DNA of 7,277 nucleotides, from positions 1 through 7,277 of the forward strand of contig QIDY01000015.1 of assembly GCA_003228495.1 (NCBI GenBank). Reading direction: 5' to 3'. The position numbers and the translations under genes were made by a program. A model generated the notes under the pieces. The model did not search any database. It had not been told where the DNA came from and saw only the letters and a list, made by a program, of their open reading frames with translations. Numbering within the stretch: position 1 is the stretch's first letter; every line of letters begins with the position of its first letter. This DNA comes from Nitrospirota bacterium (lineage in GTDB: Bacteria; Nitrospirota; Nitrospiria; Nitrospirales; UBA8639). Of this stretch, positions 1 through 6,509 are shown piece by piece.

Positions 1-2
1 CC

Positions 3-656
3 TTGACCCATGACGAAAAGAAAGCTTCGGAAGCTGCCTTTCGTGGTATACCCCAAGATGATAATTGGACAGATTCGGCTAAATCGGTCTATGAAGGTAT
101 AATCCAAGCCCTTGGCAAAGACCCTTCTGGACTTCAGATTTCCGTTGAGGCCCCTCTGCCGGCCCTGATAGAAAAACCAGATAGTTCCTCCACAACGGAC
201 ACACGAGAATTCCTGGAATCTGATCCGGGCCCCTCTTCTCAAGAAATCCCGGCTGAACTGAAACAACTCACGATTCGATCTCGAAAGGAAGCGGTGGAAT
301 CAGGAATCCTCAGAGATGTGACACCACTGGCCCACAGTATCGGACTGGACTTTTGCGTCGGCATGACCAATCCTTTGTGGGAGCAGTACATTACGTCGTC
401 TCCCGATTTCACGGAAGACCGCATTCATTCGCGGTTACGTGACATCTTGGTGGCCGTGCGGCTTCGCCTCGCGAGTCTTAAGGAACCCACGCCCTTGGTA
501 GATATCCCTGTCTTATTGGAATTTGACCCTGAACCCACTCCACAGCTTTGCCTCACCTTCGCGTTATTCCACAAAGATCCGGTTGATGGAAATTGTATGT
601 TGCTCATCCATCCCGGAGAAGTGTTTGCCACTCGGCAAGCCTTCGAGAATAACTAA
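3..656 (+). CDS. DUF6573-like domain protein, possibly 5'-partial
   Basis: The reading frame is open to the left edge, so the start is uncertain: TTG at 3-5 is the only start candidate seen near the edge and gives 217 residues, but the gene may begin outside the window. No function is known to me. Residues 1 to about 85 are polar and low in complexity (SSSTTDT, PGPSSQ) and look like a linker or disordered arm. Residues about 88-206 fit the general pattern of the DUF6573 family: an SRKEAVESGILRDVT segment, then a GLDFCVGMTNPLWE segment, an R..DIL.A.R helix, and a closing beta region with LLIHPGE where the family has its IMLPxED-type end. In that family the domain often occurs on plasmids and other mobile DNA and is of unknown function. 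The family match is by eye and moderate; the coding nature is well supported by length and composition. No terminator hairpin was seen after the TAA. Confidence 0.6.
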   Translation: MTHDEKKASEAAFRGIPQDDNWTDSAKSVYEGIIQALGKDPSGLQISVEAPLPALIEKPDSSSTTDTREFLESDPGPSSQEIPAELKQLTIRSRKEAVESGILRDVTPLAHSIGLDFCVGMTNPLWEQYITSSPDFTEDRIHSRLRDILVAVRLRLASLKEPTPLVDIPVLLEFDPEPTPQLCLTFALFHKDPVDGNCMLLIHPGEVFATRQAFENN

Positions 657-1051
657 CGATCCAACCACCTCCCCTTACTGCTATTCCCTCGTACATTTGT
701 ACTTACCGCCATACTTCCTTCTCACCAGCAGTATCCCGCTGTAATTTCCTCCTTTCTGAAAAACCCAGAAGAACACGTCGAAGCCGCCTATCATGCCTTT
801 TGCCAACTCCCCGACGGGCCTTGAAACTTCTCGAACGCCTCGTCAAATGGCTACCGAGGTTTTAACCCTTTCCTCTCTATTTTCTTTGCCTATTCACATT
901 TTTCTGTAACGATCTCTTTTCTCACACATCCTCAAGAAAATTCTCTTAGGATTTCAAGGATGAGATGTCACTACAAATGTGATACAACAAGAATCGCTTG
1001 TTTCCTGTTGCACAGAGAACCTCAAGAACTTATGGACGGAATATTTTGAGT
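657..1051. other. Gene-poor stretch between DUF6573-like and beta-helix genes
   Basis: About 395 bases with no intact gene. The right part (from about 870) is rich in A+T and could hold the promoter of the beta-helix gene, but no clear -35/-10 pair was found. No tRNA, rRNA or terminator structure was recognised. The middle part (723-865) has a possible frameshifted coding remnant, listed separately. Confidence 0.5.
723..865 (+). pseudogene. Possible frameshifted C-terminal coding remnant
   Basis: One frame from 723 reads HQQYPAVISSFLKNPEE and then HVEAAYHAFCQLPDGP before a TGA at 822-824. One base out of phase, from TTG at 821, the reading continues LKLLERLVKWLPRF and ends at TAA 863-865. 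The two pieces join smoothly as an amphipathic, protein-like C-terminus if one base were restored near 820. There is no ATG start and no recognised family, so this is a suspicion from composition only; it could be chance. Confidence 0.22.
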
Positions 1052-1852
1052 ATGCAACCACCCCCTCTTACTGAACCACTCCCGAATCCGCTTGGGGGAA
1101 AAACATTGATGGTGGGGCCAAGCCAGCCTGGGTGCTTTGCTCTTCCCAGTGAGGCATTAAGTGACGCCGAACCCAATGATCAAATTTTCATCCGACCGGG
1201 TATTTATGAAGATCGGCTGGTGATCACTGAACGACCAATCTATCTCATCGGAGCCGGTCGCGATCAGGTCACCATTTTCAGTCGACGAAGTGGCCCCTGC
1301 TACCTGCAACGAGTAACCGGCGGAAAGATTACTGGAATTACGTTTCGCTATGTCGGCAGCGACCAGCATTCGGCCATGAATATTTTAGATTCGACCTGCA
1401 CAATCTCACAATGTCGGGCCACGGAAGGCCTGTTGTCCGGTGTGGTGATTTATGGGCCCAATTGCCGTCCAACATTACTAGCCAACGAAATTTGTCACAA
1501 TCGGGAATCCGGCCTGTTTGTCTTTGCAAGTGCTCAACCTTACTTACGAGAGAATCAGTGTTTTGGCAACCATCATTTCGGCATTGCAGCCCGTGATCAA
1601 GGAACTCGTCCGGACATCATCAAAAACGTATGCCGGGACAACATGCTGAGTGGGCTCCTGCTTTTTTCTCAAGCTCAGGCGCTCATTCTTGAGAATACGT
1701 TTGAGAAAAACGCGCATTGGGGAGCCGTGCTGACTCCAGACTGCGAACCCACGCCAAAACCAGAGGAACTACACCAATCCAATACATTCACAGACAATCC
1801 TCGCGGAGACTACACCATCACGTCCGAACCCCTCGCCGACATTGGGCGATAA
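1052..1852 (+). CDS. Right-handed parallel beta-helix repeat protein (NosD/DUF1565-like)
   Basis: The protein is 266 residues from the ATG at 1052. TTG codons at 998 and 1046 in the same frame are alternative starts; a GGACGGA purine run at 1034-1040 favours 1052, though its spacing is rather long. Residues about 30-75 have the typical opening of this fold: an AL.DAEPNDQIFIRPGIY segment, then PIYLIGAGRD. Residues about 137-230 show four regular rungs of 23-24 residues, each with N....N...G spacing: first asparagines at 145, 168, 192 and 215, glycines at 154, 177, 201 and 224. This fold is shared by pectate-lyase-like carbohydrate enzymes, NosD periplasmic proteins and F-box/SHCBP1-like structural proteins, so the substrate cannot be named. 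No signal peptide is visible at either start, which argues against export and against a secreted lyase. Fold assignment is confident, function unknown. A possible membrane-protein gene follows 89 bases downstream on the same strand. Confidence 0.8.
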   Translation: MQPPPLTEPLPNPLGGKTLMVGPSQPGCFALPSEALSDAEPNDQIFIRPGIYEDRLVITERPIYLIGAGRDQVTIFSRRSGPCYLQRVTGGKITGITFRYVGSDQHSAMNILDSTCTISQCRATEGLLSGVVIYGPNCRPTLLANEICHNRESGLFVFASAQPYLRENQCFGNHHFGIAARDQGTRPDIIKNVCRDNMLSGLLLFSQAQALILENTFEKNAHWGAVLTPDCEPTPKPEELHQSNTFTDNPRGDYTITSEPLADIGR

Positions 1853-1941
1853 AATCACTAATTTGCGTATCAAGATGCCGGGTGACGAAGGTCTGTGATA
1901 AGGTTGGCAGCCTTGCCTGGACTTTCAGAGATTTAATAGGA

Positions 1942-2385
1942 ATGAATGACAATCTGTGGCATCAATTGAATGCGGTATTAGGTAGCCTAGCTGTCACTGT
2001 TGGACTCTGGCTCTTGATTGGCGCCCTACCCGTGCCAATTGGGGTTGCGGTGGGAATTATTCTGGCGATTCTGCTGGCCTGGAAATGCCCTTCGAAGGGA
2101 TACATCTGGGCTATTTGCACATTGTTGTTGGGTGTAGAAAGTATTGCGTGGCCCATGATGCAAATGGCCGACCTGCAAAAATTGGGTCCTGAACCACCGC
2201 TCGAAGAAATGGAACGGATTTTTACGGCTGTCTTATTTGGCCTCTTCTCGGGCGTGTTTTGGATGACGTTTGCCTACGGGATTTTCAAGCGCACCCGCGG
2301 ACCCATCATCCACTCTTCTTTTCCGGAACCATCATCTTCATCTTCGGCCCCGAAGAAAAGATCAAAAAAAAAGAAATCCCGGTAA
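1942..2385 (+). CDS. Small four-helix membrane protein with lysine-rich tail
   Basis: ATG at 1942 gives 147 residues; the same frame is open further upstream and overlaps the beta-helix gene, but that part has no protein-like character and the membrane-protein signature begins right after this ATG. A GTG in frame near 1880 is a weaker alternative. There are four hydrophobic segments: about 9-29, 31-47, 53-72 and 93-113, with a short charged loop between the third and fourth (QKLGPEPPLEEMER). After the last helix comes a basic stretch (FKRTRG), a run of serines at 131-135 and a tail of KK and KKKK clusters at 138-146, which by the positive-inside rule should be cytoplasmic. The tail could bind acidic lipids, nucleic acid or a partner, but nothing in the sequence decides this. 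No family recognised. It ends 37 bases before the convergent end of priA. Confidence 0.65.
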   Translation: MNDNLWHQLNAVLGSLAVTVGLWLLIGALPVPIGVAVGIILAILLAWKCPSKGYIWAICTLLLGVESIAWPMMQMADLQKLGPEPPLEEMERIFTAVLFGLFSGVFWMTFAYGIFKRTRGPIIHSSFPEPSSSSSAPKKRSKKKKSR

Positions 2386-2422
2386 GGGTCTGTCCATAAA
2401 TAACTTTGCCTCGCGCGCGATT

Positions 2423-4735
2423 CTATTGAATTTCAATAGGATCGACGTTGATTTCACCTATGACCGCTTCTTTGGCAAACTGTCTTTTGAACTCTCGCTG
2501 AATCTCTCGAAAATGTCGTTGAGTGTCTTGTAAATCAGCCGTCTTGATGAGAAAAAGCGTTCTATTCTTTTTCAGGCCCCCTGGCTTCTTAGAGGTCATC
2601 GGCCCCAAGACCATGGGTAATCTCAGTGTTCCCCTTCCTTCTGAAAGTGATGCCCCAACCAAGCCGCATCCAGCCAACTGCTGGCCTAAGAAATCCACAA
2701 CCCGTTGAACGCGACCGGCTTGCGCCCCCATGACAACCAACAGAATGAGATGCGTGGCGGGAGGATACCCTAAGGCTTCTCGCAGCTCCCGTTCCTGTTC
2801 ATAAAACACGCATGGTTCATGTTGGTGAATCGCCTTGAGCACGTGATGAGTCGGCATACGGGTTTGAAGAATGACTTGTCCGGGTTGATGGTTATCCTGT
2901 GCTAATGCCACGGCTTTCGATAGCATATGGAACGTGCGTTCGGCAGAACGAAAATCCGGAATATGCAGACCGAGATCGGCTTGAGGAAAGGCAATCAACT
3001 TTGCAGTCGGTGGAGCTGATTGGTGCAGCAAGAATTCTGTTCCAAGCAGCACCTGAATCTCCTTATGACGGAATCGTTGCAAGATCCTCGTCGCTTCTCC
3101 CGCAGTCTTGACGTTCTCACGGTCAAACCGGGCGATGGAACATGAAGGGAAAAGGCCCGCAAGCTCCTCCTCCAGTCGTTGCGTGCCCATACCTGAAAAC
3201 CGAAAGATCGTCCCCTGACAGGCCGGACAGACTTCAGGAGCTGACTGACTCCGTTCACAATACGAACACACCAAACGAGTTGGACGGTGAAACAACTTTA
3301 AGGTGACCCCACATTTCATGCAATTGGGTGCCTGCCCACAATCCCGACAGATCAGGGCTCGAGAAAATCCTTTGCGGTTGAGGAGAAGAATGACTTGTTG
3401 GCCCGCGTCCAACGCGTGCGTCATACCGGCCAGTAGAATGGGAGACAGCGTAGTTCCAAGAGGCAGTGCTCCCAGATCGACCATCTCCATAGACGGAACA
3501 GGGGAGCCGGACGATTCCGTGGAAAAAGCGATCTGCCCTCGAAAGCGCGTATAGGTTTCCAAGGACGGGCGAGTGGTACCATACACCACGAGAGCCCCGT
3601 CGACTTCTCCGCGCATCCGTGCCACATCCCGTGCATGATAATAGGGAAGATGTTCGTCCTTGTAAGAGGAATCCTCTTCCTGCTCCACCCACACGAGACC
3701 GACATCGGGAAGAGGCAGAAACAGCGCTGATCGCGTCCCCACAACGATCATGTCCTTACCCTGACGGATCCGTTCCCACCTGGCAGAACGGTCGCCCGAT
3801 GAAAGATGGCCATGATATATTTCAACCTGATCGTTCCAGACCTTACGCAAATGCCCACCCAACGTTTCCGCTTGATGAACCTCAGGCACCAGCACGATCC
3901 CCTGTTTTCCCTGTTTACAAATAGCCTGGATCGTCTTCAAAAGAAGGTTCTGTCGTAACGACTCAGCACTCACCACAGTCGTTTCCTGGAACCCGCCGGC
4001 TTTTAACGCATCAGTGATTGTGTTCCACAAGCGAGACTCTCCATTCACAAACGACAGTTGTTCAGCAAGAGGTGCTAAGGCGCTCTCGTCTTGTTGATCA
4101 AGCAGGTCCCATAAAACGGGGGGCGAGGGCTCTTTCCCTGGGCGACTCGCACTTCCCTGATTCCTTGTATGGGAACTGGAAGGTACCATCGTCCGCTCAA
4201 CGATCCACCCTTTCTTTTTGATAGAGGTCAGCGTGGCGGAAGCATTTTGTATCACGTGAGTTAAAGAGGAACGAAGCAACCCCTTGGGTGCACGTTCCAA
4301 TTTTCGAAGCACGGCCTGGACATTATCTGAAAGTGATCGATTCACTAACGCGGCACGCCCCTCTTCCGTGAGGAAAACACGCCTGATCACCTTCACAACA
4401 TGAGGAGGCACGATGAGCCGTAAACAAGCTGAAAGCGGGACAAGATAATATGCCGAAATTTTCTCCACGAGCTGGAACAGGTTGTGCCCAAGGGGAGCCT
4501 GGTCGGATTCCGTTTCCACAGCAAGAATGGCGCGTAATGAAGTGTGATGAAACCGCTCTTGAGGAGAAGACTCCGGTTGTTGCTCAAACACACTGACCAC
4601 CAGCCCTGGCACCACCGTCGCTCCTAACGGCACCGTGACCGGACTCCCGACGTGGATCTGAGATAAGAGGTGTGGAGGGACTTGATAGGTAAAAACTTGA
4701 AATCGCCGTCCCGGCAGCACAATATCAGCAAGCAT
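2423..4735 (-). CDS. priA: Primosomal protein N' (PriA), helicase motifs degenerate
   Basis: PriA recognises stalled or repaired replication forks in the cytoplasm and reloads the replicative helicase. This copy is full length (770 residues; E. coli has 732). The N-terminal 3'-DNA-binding domain (about 5-105: VLPGRRFQVFTYQVP, VTVPLGATVVPGLVVSV), the YHARDVA signature (366-372), the zinc region with cysteines 463, 466, 472, 475, 490, 493, 503 and 506, DADLGL-like PQADLGLHIPDFR (584-596) and the C-terminal GYPP (656-659) are all present. The ATPase core is not: where E. coli has GVTGSGKTEVYL this protein has about VVSAESLRQNLL (254-265, no P-loop lysine), DEEH is EQEE (351-354), GSATP is GTTRP (386-390), and the motif VI AGRAGR is VALAQD (609-614). 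The frame is unbroken over 2.3 kb, so this is a maintained gene, not a pseudogene. An actinobacterial PriA group is also annotated as lacking helicase motifs. In-frame TGA 18 bases upstream fixes the start at 4735 or inside. Confidence 0.93.
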   Translation of the reverse strand: MLADIVLPGRRFQVFTYQVPPHLLSQIHVGSPVTVPLGATVVPGLVVSVFEQQPESSPQERFHHTSLRAILAVETESDQAPLGHNLFQLVEKISAYYLVPLSACLRLIVPPHVVKVIRRVFLTEEGRAALVNRSLSDNVQAVLRKLERAPKGLLRSSLTHVIQNASATLTSIKKKGWIVERTMVPSSSHTRNQGSASRPGKEPSPPVLWDLLDQQDESALAPLAEQLSFVNGESRLWNTITDALKAGGFQETTVVSAESLRQNLLLKTIQAICKQGKQGIVLVPEVHQAETLGGHLRKVWNDQVEIYHGHLSSGDRSARWERIRQGKDMIVVGTRSALFLPLPDVGLVWVEQEEDSSYKDEHLPYYHARDVARMRGEVDGALVVYGTTRPSLETYTRFRGQIAFSTESSGSPVPSMEMVDLGALPLGTTLSPILLAGMTHALDAGQQVILLLNRKGFSRALICRDCGQAPNCMKCGVTLKLFHRPTRLVCSYCERSQSAPEVCPACQGTIFRFSGMGTQRLEEELAGLFPSCSIARFDRENVKTAGEATRILQRFRHKEIQVLLGTEFLLHQSAPPTAKLIAFPQADLGLHIPDFRSAERTFHMLSKAVALAQDNHQPGQVILQTRMPTHHVLKAIHQHEPCVFYEQERELREALGYPPATHLILLVVMGAQAGRVQRVVDFLGQQLAGCGLVGASLSEGRGTLRLPMVLGPMTSKKPGGLKKNRTLFLIKTADLQDTQRHFREIQREFKRQFAKEAVIGEINVDPIEIQ

Positions 4736-4745
4736 TGGAGGTCGG

Positions 4746-4765
4746 CTTCTTCATAAAGGAAGAAG
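4746..4765 (-). promoter_or_regulatory. Inverted repeat in the priA leader
   Basis: CTTCTTC (4746-4752) and GAAGAAG (4759-4765) are perfect 7-base arms around a 6-base loop, ending about 10 bases upstream of the priA start. On the minus strand the arm nearest the gene contains GAAGAAG, the only purine-rich candidate for its weak ribosome binding site, so folding could limit translation. A role is inference; the arms are weak and there is no run of T. Confidence 0.25.
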
Positions 4766-4980
4766 ATTCTAACAGTCGTACCACAACCTCACAATGATGT
4801 GTCTAAGACAACATAGGCATTGAAAGTCTCATAGGAATCTTCAATTGTTTTACTTAGGCGGGAAAATACTGGAGTTTGAGAAGAGTAACGAAGAGTTTAT
4901 GCCTCGACCCAAAGAACCGTATTGGAAAGACTGATTATTTTCGGAGACTATATGCACCACATGGTAGTGGCATCAGACCA

Positions 4981-5298
4981 TCAACCCTCATCTATATCCT
5001 GATTCGGTAAATCCATCCGGGCATGCAGGATACGGGCAACGTACACCATGCCTTGTTTTACCTTGTAAACCACCACATGTTTTCTGACGATGTACACCTT
5101 ATACGGCTCGGGAAGATCGGGGCGTGGATGCCCAAGGCCGGGATTAGCTCCTATCAGTTCCAACCCTTCGCATAACGCCGCGTAATACACATCCTGTTGC
5201 CGCTTGCCATAGTGCTGGAAGGTGTAAAGAAGAATATCCCGAATGTCTGCTCTGGCAGGAAAGGAAAGCCTAAGGTTTGAAATTTTCGGGGATGGCAT
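4981..5298 (-). CDS. Type II toxin, RelE/ParE family
   Basis: This 105-residue protein has the length and pattern of ParE-type toxins: an N-terminal LSFPARADIRDILLY segment (11-25) matching the usual LS..A..DL.EI..Y, a helical hairpin (26-52) followed by NPGLGHPRPDL (52-62), and the closing strands YKVYIVRKHVVVYKV (66-80) and VARILHARMDLP (87-98), the last being the family's R.LH.R.D signature. ParE toxins poison DNA gyrase, and some relatives (RelE) cut mRNA on the ribosome; which applies cannot be told here. The ATG at 5298 lies 29 bases inside the upstream antitoxin gene, so translation is probably coupled. No strong ribosome binding site is seen. It appears intact and is paired with an intact antitoxin. 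Confidence 0.88.
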   Translation of the reverse strand: MPSPKISNLRLSFPARADIRDILLYTFQHYGKRQQDVYYAALCEGLELIGANPGLGHPRPDLPEPYKVYIVRKHVVVYKVKQGMVYVARILHARMDLPNQDIDEG

Positions 5299-5578
5299 CG
5301 GGATTGTTTACAATTTCACCATTTTGAGCGCGCCTGTCTGCCTCTGATTTGATCTCCTCCATGAGATCGCGACTATAAGGTACGACATCACCACGTTCAA
5401 TCGCCGCATTACCTTTCATGACGGCTTCATAAAAGTGTTTGTGCCTGGCTTGTTTTTCCTCACGAAGCCGCCTGACCGCATCCCTGACCACTTCGGTTTC
5501 ATTAGTGTAAAACCCGTTCTGAACTTGTGACTTGATAAAGCCATCGTCTATTTCTGCAAATCGAACATGCATGAGCAT
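5270..5578 (-). CDS. ParD-like ribbon-helix-helix antitoxin
   Basis: The product has 102 residues from the ATG at 5578 (a second ATG at 5572 would give 100). GAAAGGA just upstream on the minus strand serves as ribosome binding site: close for the first ATG, well placed for the second. The frame is open further upstream, but that part has no protein-like character. Residues about 3-42 match the ParD/CopG pattern: a short beta strand (HVRFAEID), DGFIKSQVQNGFYTNETEVV and RDAVRRLREE, the DNA-binding and dimerisation part. Residues 43-102 are charged and partly helical (IERGDVVPYSRDLMEEI), the usual toxin-binding arm. Such antitoxins hold the toxin inactive and repress their own operon with it. 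It is transcribed first and overlaps the toxin by 29 bases. Confidence 0.85.
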   Translation of the reverse strand: MLMHVRFAEIDDGFIKSQVQNGFYTNETEVVRDAVRRLREEKQARHKHFYEAVMKGNAAIERGDVVPYSRDLMEEIKSEADRRAQNGEIVNNPDAIPENFKP

Positions 5579-5613
5579 TATTCCTTTCTTTCTATGCCCT
5601 GATCTATACCCAT

Positions 5614-5641
5614 ATGATACCAGAATATGACCTCTATGCAA
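5614..5641 (-). promoter_or_regulatory. Candidate promoter of the parDE-type operon
   Basis: On the minus strand, TTGCAT (5641-5636) and TATCAT (5619-5614) are separated by 16 bases and lie about 36 bases upstream of the antitoxin start. The -10 box matches five of six consensus bases, the -35 only three of six. Position is reasonable, support is weak. Confidence 0.3.
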
Positions 5642-5678
5642 TATAACTTCCGGGTACTATGGTAATTCTAATAAGCTG

Positions 5679-5696
5679 ATGGTTTTCAAAAACCAT
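5679..5696. repeat. Inverted repeat upstream of the toxin-antitoxin operon
   Basis: ATGGTTT (5679-5685) and AAACCAT (5690-5696) are perfect 7-base arms with a TCAA loop, in the divergent gap between the parDE-type operon and the antitoxin remnant. It could be an operator for either or a leftover of the decayed plus-strand gene. No T run follows on either strand, so it is not a good terminator. Confidence 0.3.
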
Positions 5697-5727
5697 GTTG
5701 GGTTGTATCCCATGACAAGGGAAAAGT

Positions 5728-5859
5728 ATGAGTCGGCGAGGCATTCAACATGCGCTCTCGTAACAAGGCAACCCGAGCCTTGAAACCCTCAATGCCATCA
5801 TGCAGGCAATGGGCTATCGCTTAGTCCCTGAAAAGCTTGAAATGTCTGCCAGAAAATAA
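5728..5859 (+). pseudogene. XRE/HigA-like antitoxin remnant with in-frame stop
   Basis: From ATG 5728 the frame reads MSRRGIQHALS, then TAA at 5761-5763, then continues QGNPSLETLNAIMQAMG and YRLVPEKLEMSARK to a TAA at 5857-5859. Without the stop this is the usual C-terminal half of a helix-turn-helix addiction-module antidote (family pattern SR..LY.ALS..GNP.L.TL...M.A.GY.L.), where the interrupted codon is normally K or E; a single base change explains it. The N-terminal half and the partner toxin are missing: an in-frame TGA lies at 5713-5715. The gene is broken and probably inactive. Confidence 0.72.
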
Positions 5860-5981
5860 AGACAGATGGCCAAAAGAACTCGTCACAATCCCCGATCTGA
5901 ATCAACGATTGAAGATACGTTTAAAGTGGAAAGCATTGCATCCTCCCAAAAAATCAGAAATGTAACACGGCTTTAGGAGAA

Positions 5982-6263
5982 GTGTTGACTTATTTCGTCG
6001 ATTGGCGAAGAATCTGCCATGCATTCGCCACATACCTACTCGAAGGCGGCTCTGACATCCGAACCGTCCAGGAGCTTATGGACCATTGCGACGTGAAGAC
6101 GATAATGATCCATGCGGTCGAAGACAGACCTTCACGGGTTTACCCATGGATGAATGCGCCCTCCATTGAATGCAAAGGGGTTAACACGTCTTCAGCAAGA
6201 AATCACAAGGCGTGTTATGCGGACAGCAAACCAGAACGCCTTATCTTATACGGATCAGTCTAA
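5982..6263 (+). pseudogene. Integron-type tyrosine recombinase C-terminal remnant
   Basis: The open frame encodes 93 residues, of which about 8-44 (bases 6003-6113) resemble the C-terminal catalytic end of integron integrases: CHAFATYLLEGG, then SDIRTVQELMDHCDVKTIMI, compared with the usual RHSFATHLLEAG, DIRTVQELLGH.DV.TTMIYTHV. Key residues are lost: the arginine of the HxxR motif is cysteine (residue 12), the usual GH is DH with the histidine kept (residue 35), and the nucleophile tyrosine after TMI is histidine (residue 44). Beyond residue 44 similarity stops, so a further frameshift or rearrangement is likely, and nothing upstream of 6003 looks like the rest of the enzyme. It is an inactive fragment. 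The wording (TVQELL.H, TMI) points to IntI rather than XerC/XerD, but similar recombinases occur in other mobile elements. Confidence 0.7.
6182..6217. repeat. Inverted repeat leading into direct repeat A
   Basis: TAACACGTCTT (6182-6192) pairs with AAGGCGTGTTA (6207-6217) at 10 of 11 positions around a 14-base loop. The right arm runs into the direct repeat. The AAC and GTTA ends recall the R'' and R' boxes of an integron attC site, but the whole structure is shorter than any attC I know of. Structure is seen; role inferred. Confidence 0.45.
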
Positions 6264-6271
6264 TGATTGTT
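6209..6271 (+). repeat. Cassette-boundary direct repeat, copy A
   Basis: This 63-base block aligns without gaps to 6988-7050 with 44 of 63 positions identical. Conserved blocks are GGCGTKTTATRCGGACAG at the left, an 18-base variable spacer, CTTATRCGGATC, and a tail with CTAA and ATTGTT. Inside each copy the motif TTATRCGGA occurs twice, 31 bases apart. It sits between the integrase remnant and the antitoxin gene and overlaps the end of the integrase-frame ORF. Confidence 0.6.
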
Positions 6272-6287
6272 CGACAATAAATCAGTC

Positions 6288-6293
6288 TACAAT
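6288..6293 (+). promoter_or_regulatory. Possible -10 box of the antitoxin gene
   Basis: TACAAT matches five of six consensus -10 bases and lies 28 bases before the antitoxin start. The best -35 partner is TTGTTC at 6267-6272 with a short 15-base spacer. A small inverted repeat, ATTGT-TCG-ACAAT (6266-6278), overlaps it and could be an operator. Confidence 0.25.
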
Positions 6294-6320
6294 TGCTAAT
6301 CAGCAAGTGGAGGTCTATTC

Positions 6321-6509
6321 ATGTCTAACGTAATCAGAAAAGAAGATGCTCATAAGCTGGTGGATCAATTGCCAGCTAATGCAACGTGGGATGACTTGAT
6401 GCACGAAATTTATGTGCGGGAAGCCATTGAAAGGGGGATGGAAGACAGCAACGCCGGCAGAACCAAAGATGTAAAAGAAATCAGAAAAAAATATGGGCTC
6501 CCTGAATGA
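6321..6509 (+). CDS. Small type II antitoxin
   Basis: A 62-residue protein with a strong ribosome binding site (GGAGG at 6309-6313, seven bases before the ATG). Its sequence fits a common antitoxin type found next to RelE/ParE toxins: a helical N-terminus (RKEDAHKLVDQLPANATW), WDDLMHEIYVREAIERG (23-39), and the closing E.SNAGRTKDVKEIRKKYGLPE, in which the D..AGR...VEE.RKK.G pattern is typical. It overlaps the following toxin ORF as ATGA, the usual arrangement. The gene is intact, while its toxin is broken, so it may now be an orphan antitoxin that could still neutralise related toxins in the cell; that is inference. Confidence 0.82.
   Translation: MSNVIRKEDAHKLVDQLPANATWDDLMHEIYVREAIERGMEDSNAGRTKDVKEIRKKYGLPE

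Noticed and set aside
2411..2420. Perfect 10-base palindrome TCGCGCGCGA between the convergent genes.
   Set aside because: Short alternating CG sequence expected by chance; no associated structure or partner copy in the window.
2423..2439. Palindrome CTATTGAA-T-TTCAATAG at the convergent gene ends, considered as a two-way terminator.
   Set aside because: It lies inside the last priA codons, its loop is too small, it is A+T-rich and no T run follows on either side.
3255..3744. Long minus-strand frames of 107-145 codons within priA.
   Set aside because: They lie fully inside the well-supported priA frame and show no family resemblance.
4845..4934. Short plus-strand frame starting at TTG and ending at TGA, reading LGGKILEFEKSNEEF then MPRPKEPYWKD.
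   Set aside because: Looks somewhat protein-like but is only 29 codons, has no ribosome binding site and no recognised family; may be a remnant, not supportable as a gene.
5099..5106. TTATACGG inside the ParE-type toxin gene, considered as another copy of the boundary motif.
   Set aside because: It lies in conserved coding sequence (EPYKVY), has no second motif 31 bases away and no inverted repeat.
5866..5976. 36-codon plus-strand ORF MAKRTRHNPRSES... just after the antitoxin remnant.
   Set aside because: Weak ribosome binding site, no recognised family and no conserved neighbour; its position between two pseudogenes makes a leftover more likely.
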